Below, piece after piece: positions 8,596 to 15,480 of a stretch of DNA of 64,000 nt. The position numbers were made by a program, and so were the translations under genes. The stretch spans positions 49,514-113,513 of the forward strand of contig CANMLS010000014.1 of NCBI GenBank assembly GCA_947498785.1. Reading direction: 5' to 3'. This stretch comes from an uncultured Aquimarina sp. Its GTDB lineage: Bacteria > Bacteroidota > Bacteroidia > Flavobacteriales > Flavobacteriaceae. Numbering within the stretch: position 1 is the first letter of the stretch; each line of letters opens with the position of its first letter. The notes under the pieces are model-generated. The model did not search any database. It was not told the DNA's origin and saw only the letters and a program-made list of their open reading frames with translations.

Positions 8596-8847
8596 TTATT
8601 TAGACTTTAAACTATTAATCCAGTTATGACATTTATCGATATAATATGTATTCATATTCATCAATTCATTCTGAATTTCTTTACTTATTTCAATAGCACC
8701 ATACTTCGTTTCAAAAAATAGAATGGAAGGTGAATATCTAAACATTAGAAAATCGAAATCTTCGTTATCATCTTCTGTACTATAATTTTGTTTGTATCGC
8801 TCTATACAAGCATCAATATATTGATGTATTTCTAATTTGCTTATCAT
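8596..8847 (-). CDS. Hypothetical 83-aa protein in repeat array
   Basis: An 83-aa soluble protein rich in aromatic and acidic residues, with no signal and no recognised family. Its TAA stop lies inside repeat copy 8591-8608, and its ATG overlaps copy 8846-8863. Immediately past its stop the repeat leads to a five-codon ORF (ATG at 8592) instead of a full gene, then the palindrome and the attC-like cassettes. This suggests that those cassettes displaced an older gene here. Confidence 0.6.
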   Translation of the reverse strand: MISKLEIHQYIDACIERYKQNYSTEDDNEDFDFLMFRYSPSILFFETKYGAIEISKEIQNELMNMNTYYIDKCHNWINSLKSK

Positions 8848-8870
8848 CGGTTTATTAAACTTTATTTAAG

Positions 8871-9146
8871 TTAATTGCTATTAAGTAAATCGTTCAGGCT
8901 AATAGAATGATGTATGTTTTTTAACTCATTATTTACCGTAGTTTCAGATAACAGTTCCCATTCTTTTAAATTTTTATAACCTTCTGTTTGTAAAAAATCG
9001 CTTATGCTTTCTAATTCTGTAAGTAGTAGACCTGTTAAACTAGCAATAACAGTATTATAAGTGCCATTTTCTTTCCTATTCAGAATACTAATATGATTAA
9101 TAATATTTGCTAAGTCTTGGACAGTTTTTACTGTTTTTTCTTCCAT
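8871..9146 (-). CDS. Hypothetical 91-aa protein in repeat array
   Basis: A 91-aa helical, acidic protein without signal or membrane segment; no family recognised. It is bounded by repeat copies 8846-8863 and 9145-9162, the second sharing bases with its ATG. Same orientation and spacing as the other array genes. Confidence 0.6.
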   Translation of the reverse strand: MEEKTVKTVQDLANIINHISILNRKENGTYNTVIASLTGLLLTELESISDFLQTEGYKNLKEWELLSETTVNNELKNIHHSISLNDLLNSN

Positions 9147-9182
9147 CGTTTATTTGAACTTTTAAATTATTAACTAAAGTAA

Positions 9183-9986
9183 TTACTTATTATGGAATAG
9201 TTTTACAATAGATTCGTAAGTGCTATTCGTGATTTTGTCATAGTCATAACATATAAAAGAAGCGAGATTTGCGATCTTCTGTATTCTATTTATGGTAATT
9301 GTTATGGCTTCACTGTCAGGTTCTGTTACAAATCCTCTCATTTCCCCATACATTGGCACATATTTCTCACCGTTTACACGAGTCAATTCAGATGAGCCAT
9401 CCATCTTTCTTATGAAATATTTACCAGCAACATGTATAATATCAGGTCTACGATCTATGTTAACTTCATTGTTTTTATAAAAATCATACATATGATTTAA
9501 TATATTTTCTGCGCTATTACCATCTGAAGCATAAATTATCTTAAACGGCCAATTAGACGTGTGCCCAAGAGAAAGACCATTTGGGATTCTTTTAGAGTAA
9601 TTACTTGTTGGAGGTATTGAAGCAATATTTTCAAGTGCATCATATAGCTGGTTTTTATCAAGTTTGGACTTTATTGAGACCGCTCCTACACACCCATCCA
9701 CAGGCCCAAAAGACTTATATTCTAATTTATGTACAGGAGAACTGTTTAGAGAAATAATTATATCCATTTGTTTAGATTCTCTACCTTCTAAATCATATAA
9801 AAAACCTCCTAAATCTACAGAGCAATTTCTGGGACAGTGATTTTTTAAAAACTCTAAATATATCATCTCTCTGTAAAATCCAACATCTGTAGTATTCGGA
9901 AATATCGAGGCCTCATCCGCTGAGCCCTTTAGAGTTTTACCTATCGAATTATAGTAATTAGCAAGTCTATCAAAAAAAGTTGGCAT
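9183..9986 (-). CDS. DUF6602-like putative nuclease
   Basis: A 267-aa protein resembling the DUF6602 family. It has an N-terminal helical LANYYNSIGKTLKGSADEA region. A nuclease-like core spans about 50-120, with a Gly/Asp-rich VDLGGFLYD segment, KQMDIIIS (Asp near 75) and GAVSIKSKLDKNQL (about 100-113). That order, an acidic residue then an S/E-x-K strand, resembles PD-(D/E)xK enzymes, but it is degenerate here. Such proteins are common in defence islands. It lies between repeat copies 9145-9162 and 10087-10104; a 100-bp stretch with a 20-codon ORF remnant separates its start from the second copy. Confidence 0.6.
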   Translation of the reverse strand: MPTFFDRLANYYNSIGKTLKGSADEASIFPNTTDVGFYREMIYLEFLKNHCPRNCSVDLGGFLYDLEGRESKQMDIIISLNSSPVHKLEYKSFGPVDGCVGAVSIKSKLDKNQLYDALENIASIPPTSNYSKRIPNGLSLGHTSNWPFKIIYASDGNSAENILNHMYDFYKNNEVNIDRRPDIIHVAGKYFIRKMDGSSELTRVNGEKYVPMYGEMRGFVTEPDSEAITITINRIQKIANLASFICYDYDKITNSTYESIVKLFHNK

Positions 9987-10145
9987 AAATACAATATTGG
10001 TATGTAGAGTTTGTTTTTCTTTTAATTAGGAAATTTTCATCAAATTAGTTACACTAGTCACAATGTGAAATTTAATAGTTTTAGTCATCGTTTTATTGAA
10101 CTTTTAATTTACTATGCCACACGGAAAACATTTCCGCCTATCGAG

Positions 10146-11114
10146 TTAAACCCATATCCCTTTAAGGATTTCCAGTTCACTCCAATCCATTTCATTTGAA
10201 TATATTTCTTCTAAGACATTTTCATGTTTTTCCATCATGTAAAATATTAAAAAAATTTCTGGTTGAGTAATTATCGGAATTTTATAGAATCTTTCAGTGT
10301 TTTCTATGAAAACTCTTTCAAGCTTTTCCTCTTTACTTTTAATAAATTTATCAACTGTTTCTAATAATGATACTTTTTTATTGTCGTCGAATTTCGATAG
10401 TAATTTATTAAAATTATCAATTGAAAGTGCTCTATCGAAATCAACCCTGCAAAACCGAAAAACTTTTCCCTCTAATTGCTTTATAAATTTATAAACTAAA
10501 CTATTTTTTTCATCAAATAACAATTCATTTACAGATGAAAATTCATCATCGGCGATTTCATATAAAGAGAGTAATCGGTAAACTCTACGTTTAAAACCTT
10601 TAGGTATTTCAATATCTTTCTTATATGTTAAAATATGAGCAGTGCTAGACCAGGCATGTTGATTGATTGTCCTTACCTGTACCTCAAAGACTAAATCTTT
10701 AATACTATGGAAATAATCTATATGAAACTTTTCTTCTTTAACTTTTAAATCATAATGATTACTTGTGTAGTTTAGTTCATTGAAATCTAAATCATCTTCC
10801 TTGTATTCAACAGATACAATGATAAATTGTTCTTTTATCCATTTATCCACAGTTTCTAAATCTGTAACAAAGGAACAAATAATTCTCAATCCTAACTTAT
10901 CACTAACGTCGCTATAATTATAATCCTTTTTTATTCTCTTTCTTTGAATTTTTTTAATTAGACTTAAAAGATCTTTAGTTCTACAGCTTATTTCTGGTAA
11001 AATTTCGTATTTAGATAATTGTTGACTAAAATGCTCTTTTAGTGATTTACCAAGTTTTTCATATAATGGTTTATCGATATCCCATTCTTTTTTAATACTT
11101 TCTATATCCACCAT
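10146..11114 (-). CDS. RelA/SpoT-domain nucleotidyltransferase (alarmone or toxSAS-like)
   Basis: A 322-aa protein. The ATG at 11114 is preferred over a GTG one codon earlier, which would overlap the upstream stop. Residues about 40-190 match the RelA/SpoT synthetase domain: DKLGLRI, the G-loop-like YTSNHYD (usually GYRSxH), and EVQVRTINQHAW followed by AHILTYK, which carries the catalytic Glu and the HAW...H...YK signature. No HD hydrolase, TGS or ACT domain is present, so it is a small stand-alone synthetase type. Relatives make (p)ppGpp-type alarmones or act as toxins that pyrophosphorylate tRNA. It is the last gene of a tight four-gene operon with an AbiC-like protein, so abortive infection is the likely role. 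Confidence 0.8.
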   Translation of the reverse strand: MVDIESIKKEWDIDKPLYEKLGKSLKEHFSQQLSKYEILPEISCRTKDLLSLIKKIQRKRIKKDYNYSDVSDKLGLRIICSFVTDLETVDKWIKEQFIIVSVEYKEDDLDFNELNYTSNHYDLKVKEEKFHIDYFHSIKDLVFEVQVRTINQHAWSSTAHILTYKKDIEIPKGFKRRVYRLLSLYEIADDEFSSVNELLFDEKNSLVYKFIKQLEGKVFRFCRVDFDRALSIDNFNKLLSKFDDNKKVSLLETVDKFIKSKEEKLERVFIENTERFYKIPIITQPEIFLIFYMMEKHENVLEEIYSNEMDWSELEILKGIWV

Positions 11115-11116
11115 CA

Positions 11117-12160
11117 CTAATCTACTTTTCGAATCTTAGATTCTATAATTGCTTGATGATTACCATTAGGTAACTCCAGTAAATCAACGTTATCTTCAAA
11201 AGATCCTTGATTTCCCAAAATCATGATCCCATTTTGAAAGGCAACTGTAAATTTTTTGATTTTCGAATTAACTAAAGCAAGGTCTTTATTGAACGTCTTA
11301 TAATCAAAATTCTTTGTTTCTAAGAAAGCTTTGTATTCATCTTGAAAAAAAGAATTTTTGAAATAATCATCAGAGAATTCTTTAGGATTAAGTTGAGTGC
11401 TATTCTTTTGTAAATAGGAATTAAGGTGCTGAATATATGTGGCTTGATCAATTTTATCTTGGACAGTTGTTTGAATAAAAGTCCTAGTAAGATTATAGAA
11501 TCTCTGAGTTGTTACCTTTGGGTCATCATATGGACGGCATCCTAAAAAATCATAAACAAAAAATGAAGATAATTCCTTTCTTTGTTTACTATTTATTTGA
11601 TAATCCATTATATAGCCATCAAAATCAAATCCAAATTCATCTCGATTGAGCAGGAGCGAGATTTTAAATAATTTTGTTTTCTCAGTGAGCATTAAATTTT
11701 CCACCTGCTCAATATCAAATGATTTTGTTATTGGGTTTAGAGTTAGTTGAGCACCCCCATCTCTTTCCAACTTCATTATTATACAAACCGAATTATTTGA
11801 TAAAAGGCATTTTAAAATAAATAAAATGCCTGATGCATTATTACCTTTCTGAACGTTATAGAGGTGTTGACCAATATCTTTAGATTTATTAACAAAACTG
11901 TCATCATTATCTATCATAAGATCAACATAATTATTAATTGGAGAATCACTTGATGAGTCATAACAAATATTAAATGCTCTATCTCTGCCTAAAGCTCTAG
12001 ATATACTATCTTTAAAAAATAATTTCAACTCTGTTGTTAATTCACTTTCTTGCTGACTAAAAGTTGGAGCAACGGAAAAATCATTCTTCTTATGCTTAGG
12101 TATATCGTGAACAATAGCTTTTTCTATAGATAAAGTAGTTAGGTCAATTTTAGTTTTCAT
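11117..12160 (-). CDS. NA37/nucleoid-associated-like protein
   Basis: A 347-aa protein starting at the ATG at 12160, preferred over a TTG at 12190 that would overlap the previous gene. It resembles the bacterial 37-kDa nucleoid-associated (NdpA/NA37) family: an N-terminal LSIEKAIVHDI, then ELKLFFKDSISRALG, a central strand-rich region, the FFVYDFLGCRPYDDPKVTTQRF segment near 210-240, and a charged C-terminus. Family members bind DNA, and similar proteins occur in defence islands. Its stop lies 2 bp before the ATG of the RelA/SpoT gene, so the two are probably translationally coupled. Confidence 0.6.
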   Translation of the reverse strand: MKTKIDLTTLSIEKAIVHDIPKHKKNDFSVAPTFSQQESELTTELKLFFKDSISRALGRDRAFNICYDSSSDSPINNYVDLMIDNDDSFVNKSKDIGQHLYNVQKGNNASGILFILKCLLSNNSVCIIMKLERDGGAQLTLNPITKSFDIEQVENLMLTEKTKLFKISLLLNRDEFGFDFDGYIMDYQINSKQRKELSSFFVYDFLGCRPYDDPKVTTQRFYNLTRTFIQTTVQDKIDQATYIQHLNSYLQKNSTQLNPKEFSDDYFKNSFFQDEYKAFLETKNFDYKTFNKDLALVNSKIKKFTVAFQNGIMILGNQGSFEDNVDLLELPNGNHQAIIESKIRKVD

Positions 12161-12177
12161 TTGATCATTTTTATAAT

Positions 12178-13089
12178 TTATGATTCCCAATCATATTGAA
12201 GTTTATAATAAGTTTTAGGTTTTATATTATTACCTAATTCTTCTGGAAGATTTTTTATCAATTTATATTTTGTTATTAGACTATATTTTTTCTCCCAACT
12301 ACTTCCAATATGAGTAAACGAAACATAAAACAAAAACTTCAGTTCGTAAAGAGTCATCTGAGCTCTTAATAACTTTATGTATTCGTATTTTTGATCTTCT
12401 TTTAAGAATTCAGATCTATCAACAAACTTTACCGATTGTGATAAATGTCTTAGGTAATGACTGAGTCTGTGCTGATGACCTCCATAATATACAATACCAC
12501 TATCATAATTAGTCTTTAGCTTTCTTAGATTATTTATAATTGTTTTAACTAAAGAACTTTCATATTTGTCCAATTGTTTTTCTAAAGTTGACCTAGTTTT
12601 ATTAGAAACACCATAATAGAGAACTAATAAAGTAATGTTTATTAGTTCGGATTGCCTTAATGTATTATTTGAATATTTCTCAATACTCTTATAGAGTACA
12701 TCAAATTGATCAATCAATTCCACAAAATAAGATGATGATGAAACCTGTTCTTTTTTTTCTGAAGGAACTCTGTAATTAACGATATTTCGAACATTTTCTC
12801 GATGAAATTTTAAAAGTTCAAAAAACTTACTCTCAAACTGTTGAATATTAAAAGTATTTTGTTGTTTAATTATAGTTTCATAGAGCAAAAAAATACCCGC
12901 TAAAGAAAATAAGGAGCCAATTACCCCACCTATCAAACTTCCATAATTATCTGCTAATTCAGGATTAATAATCCAGCTCCAATCATTAAATGAGTTTAAA
13001 ATGCTAAATAAAATGAGTAACACAAAACCAACAAAGGAAATGATTAATGCAATCTTTGATGTCCAAAATAAATTTTTATCTAGTTTCAT
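12178..13089 (-). CDS. AbiC-like putative phage abortive infection membrane protein
   Basis: A 303-aa protein with two N-terminal transmembrane helices (about 11-33 and 50-68, the second in SLIGGVIGSLFSLAGIFLLY). A cytoplasmic helical domain follows, with QFESKFFELLKFHRENVRNI, GGHQHRLSHYLRHLSQSVKF and LLRAQMTLYELKFLFY. This order matches the putative phage abortive infection family (putAbiC). The family is thought to sense infection at the membrane and stop growth; the mechanism is not known. Second gene of the four-gene operon, 17 bp from the NA37-like gene. Confidence 0.8.
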   Translation of the reverse strand: MKLDKNLFWTSKIALIISFVGFVLLILFSILNSFNDWSWIINPELADNYGSLIGGVIGSLFSLAGIFLLYETIIKQQNTFNIQQFESKFFELLKFHRENVRNIVNYRVPSEKKEQVSSSSYFVELIDQFDVLYKSIEKYSNNTLRQSELINITLLVLYYGVSNKTRSTLEKQLDKYESSLVKTIINNLRKLKTNYDSGIVYYGGHQHRLSHYLRHLSQSVKFVDRSEFLKEDQKYEYIKLLRAQMTLYELKFLFYVSFTHIGSSWEKKYSLITKYKLIKNLPEELGNNIKPKTYYKLQYDWES

Positions 13090-13151
13090 TTTTAAAAGTA
13101 ATATTAGTCGAGAACTTAACTATTTGAATTCATATCTAGAAAAACTTAAGA

Positions 13152-13622
13152 TTAATTGCTTAAATTCTTAATTAACTCTTTTAGTTTAGGTTCTACTCTT
13201 TTATAAATTAATAGAAATTCTTGCATTAACTTCTTAAATGGTATTGCTTTTAATTCCCCATTAGCATTCATAACCCGAAGGACTTCCTCACTATTAGTTT
13301 CTAATTTATCATGGGTTTTTGTGATGGGCATTTTACCGCTAATATTAGTATGGGCAAAAGAATTTCTGATTCTTCCAATACTTCGCAAATCTTCGGACAT
13401 TGATTTATCAATACCTATTACTATTAAGACTTTGACCTTTCCTCCATAATGCATTACACTGCTATGTAAAACCACTTGGAGAAAATTGCCCGCGTTTTCA
13501 GGATTAAAATATGCTAACATTATACTATCCATTAACTTTTCAATTTCAATAGAGCGATTGATAATCCATCCTTGAGATTCTGTTTTACTAAAGTCTCCAA
13601 TGCTTATTTTTTGCTTTGACAT
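13152..13622 (-). CDS. HEPN/MltR-like protein
   Basis: A 156-aa helical protein. It has a four-helix-bundle look, with IEKLMDSIMLAYFN near 25-40 and GRIRNSFAHT near 83-92. RNSFAH fits the R-x4-H motif of HEPN RNases and is also typical of the MltR-like family. It could be a ribonuclease or a regulatory subunit. It is first in the operon with the AbiC-like, NA37-like and RelA/SpoT genes; the 62-bp gap to the AbiC-like gene carries no obvious terminator. Confidence 0.6.
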   Translation of the reverse strand: MSKQKISIGDFSKTESQGWIINRSIEIEKLMDSIMLAYFNPENAGNFLQVVLHSSVMHYGGKVKVLIVIGIDKSMSEDLRSIGRIRNSFAHTNISGKMPITKTHDKLETNSEEVLRVMNANGELKAIPFKKLMQEFLLIYKRVEPKLKELIKNLSN

Positions 13623-13850
13623 TTAATTTATAGTTTATTTATTATTAAAAGATCAAACCCATATCTAATCTCCCGTTTTTTTGTTTTATTGGATAACTTG
13701 AATAACTTGAATTCCTGTTGTAACAACTCTATTATTTATACCTACAAGATCAATAATCCATTAATATATTAATTACGGTTTTCCACAGAAATGCATTTTA
13801 TTGCTTGTAGGATTTTCATTCTATGCTTTAATTTCTTTTAAAAATAAAAC

Positions 13851-13896
13851 ACCCCATACCCGGAGCTGATCCAGATATGGGGTAATTCGTTTTTTT
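13851..13896. terminator. Bidirectional hairpin terminator
   Basis: ACCCCATA ... TATGGGGT stem (13851-13858 with 13876-13883), with a seven-T run on the plus-strand side (13890-13896) and a TTTTA-rich stretch on the minus-strand side. It probably ends transcripts of the 14215-17724 genes coming from the right. Confidence 0.65.
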
Positions 13897-14104
13897 ACGT
13901 TGGTTCTAAGATAGAAATTTTTATTTAATCTCCCTTAGCTTTTCATTTCTGTTTCTCTGTACTTTTTGTAATACGCTTTGTCTGGATCTTGATGTGTTTT
14001 TTGTAATCGGCCTTTCGCATATCAAATTCTAAGGAGTGCTAAAAGGAGTATATCCAAACAAAATTTCAGTTCATTTAAGTGATAATTTGTAAACTTATAA
14101 AATG

Positions 14105-14169
14105 AACCGCTTTATTGAACTTAAGAGGTTTGTATTCCAGGTTTCTAATCAAAAGTTCAATAAAATCAC
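14105..14169. repeat. Inverted pair of array-type repeats
   Basis: CGCTTTATTGAACTT near 14107-14122 matches the array repeat in the same orientation as the other eight. AAAAGTTCAATAAAATCAC at 14151-14169 is an inverted copy. Together they form a hairpin-capable pair about 28 bp apart, marking the outer end of the array, beyond the HEPN-AbiC operon. Confidence 0.65.
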
Positions 14170-14214
14170 CAATTTTTTAAGCCTTTTAATTGATAATAAT
14201 TAGCTTATTTTTTG

Positions 14215-15414
14215 TCAGAAAGCTTCTATAATATTTTTACTAAAAATATTATACTTAATCCCTGTTACACCATATCGATTTTTAGAAGTAATGGCATAAT
14301 TATTTTTGAAGGTATCATCTGCTTTGATGATTTCAATATTAATGCCTGCATCAAAAAGAGGAGCTGTCCCTCCTCTAATTGTTTTTTGTGTAGTACGTTG
14401 AAAGATTACAATGAATATCGTATTTGGGTGTTGTTTGCGAAGGCGATCAAAATCCTGCGAAGGTAATCCTGTTTTGTTCCAACTATCGATAATGATTACA
14501 TCAAAATCTTTAGCTGCATTTGAAATCGTTTTGTAGCCTTCGGGTAATTGATCTGTGATAAAAATTTGATCCTGATTATTCGTTTGTAAATACTCTTCTT
14601 TCATTCGGGTAATCAAATCAGAACGACTTCCGATTTCCAGGGAAAAGATAGCAATGTGATTACCTATATCTGCAAAAGCATCTGCCAGTTGATACGTAAA
14701 CCTTGTTTTTCCTCCTCCCTGATCTCCTTCAATAGTAAGTGCTAATTCAAATTTTTCTAAATCACCTAATAATTCCCCTAATGCACCATTCAGGCGAAAT
14801 GTATTCTTAATGGTTTGTTTTGGTTGATTATTGATAGCTGTAAAAAGTTCAGAACTTTTTGTTTTTGGAATCTGCAGGGCAATATCATTATTCGAAGTAT
14901 ATTCTTCAAAACTACCCAAAGTCCCTATTGTTCCTGCTAAGATATTATGAAGCTGTCTTCTCCATTTACGGTTAATAATGATTTTTACTTCTTCTTTTAA
15001 GATCAGGTTATTGTGTTGCACAATCAGTTTTTGTTGAATTTGCTTGATATGATATGCGTGTGGATCGTCTTTGGTAATCTCTTTTTTAGAGATAGCACGT
15101 TGAAGATCAAAAATATAATCTTTCAATGCATCCCGATGCTGAATGGTGTGATGCATTTGTAGAAACTTTTTGATAAACCCTTCTGCTATTGTGTTATTAT
15201 TTTCTAGAGTAGTATTCTGTTCTGTGGACAAATGTTCGTTTAACTGATCAAGATAGATATCAATAGTTTCTTTGATCTCATTTTCTTGTGCATAAAATCC
15301 TTTGGCTTCTATAAAGAACTGATGCCCCTTTTGTAGTATTTCTGGTAAAGCTTTGATGTTTACCTGGGCAATACCCTTTTCATAATTGTCAAAAGAAATA
15401 AAATGTTTGTTCAT
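14215..15414 (-). CDS. RecA-like P-loop ATPase, possible helicase or packaging motor
   Basis: A 399-aa protein. The N-terminal half (1-200) is helical with coiled-coil character. The C-terminal half is a RecA-fold ATPase with Walker A GDQGGGKT at 230-237, followed by YQLADAFADIGNHIAIFSLE, and Walker B DVIIIDSW ending at Asp310. The arrangement resembles RepA/DnaB/RadA-type hexameric ATPases of plasmids and phages. In this context it may be the replicative helicase or, if the neighbouring block is a tailless virus, a genome-packaging ATPase; sequence alone does not decide. It is the last gene of a minus-strand run with the methyltransferase, 66 bp from it. Confidence 0.7.
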   Translation of the reverse strand: MNKHFISFDNYEKGIAQVNIKALPEILQKGHQFFIEAKGFYAQENEIKETIDIYLDQLNEHLSTEQNTTLENNNTIAEGFIKKFLQMHHTIQHRDALKDYIFDLQRAISKKEITKDDPHAYHIKQIQQKLIVQHNNLILKEEVKIIINRKWRRQLHNILAGTIGTLGSFEEYTSNNDIALQIPKTKSSELFTAINNQPKQTIKNTFRLNGALGELLGDLEKFELALTIEGDQGGGKTRFTYQLADAFADIGNHIAIFSLEIGSRSDLITRMKEEYLQTNNQDQIFITDQLPEGYKTISNAAKDFDVIIIDSWNKTGLPSQDFDRLRKQHPNTIFIVIFQRTTQKTIRGGTAPLFDAGINIEIIKADDTFKNNYAITSKNRYGVTGIKYNIFSKNIIEAF

Positions 15415-15480
15415 GTAACAATTTTATACAATTGATCATCGACCAATTCGGGTTGATTTGATTTCGCTCCTGATAGGTTG

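Larger units (their letters stand above)
5361..10104 (-). repeat. Array of eight direct 18-bp repeats at gene junctions
   Basis: In gene orientation (minus strand) the unit is AAAGTTCAAATAAACGAT with small variations. Plus-strand positions: 5361-5378, 5580-5597, 5793-5810, 6147-6164, 8591-8608, 8846-8863, 9145-9162 and 10087-10104. All have the same orientation and lie exactly at junctions between genes. At 5361, 5580 and 8591 the repeat provides the TAA stop of the upstream gene. At 5793, 8846, 9145, 10087 and 8591 its last two bases are the AT of a following ATG. After 10087 only a 20-codon ORF (10026-10088) uses that ATG, and after 8591 only a 5-codon ORF, which look like gene remnants. 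The first copy overlaps the integrase stop codon. This resembles a cassette array, though a shared translation signal is an alternative. Confidence 0.75.
13623..14214. other. 592-bp intergenic region with terminator and inverted array repeats
   Basis: Contains a strong hairpin (13851-13896) and an inverted pair of array-type repeats (14105-14169). Between them, around 13950-14030, the minus strand has a short open stretch whose decoded end (KTHQDPDKAYYKKYRE) reads like the tail of a lost gene, but there is no start codon. The promoter of the HEPN-led operon must lie near 13630-13850; I see no convincing TAnnTTTG. Confidence 0.5.

Noticed and set aside
5361..10104. The 18-bp repeats as a CRISPR array
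   Set aside because: The intervals are genes of very different lengths (about 200 to 2,400 bp) rather than uniform spacers of about 30 bp, and no cas gene is seen.
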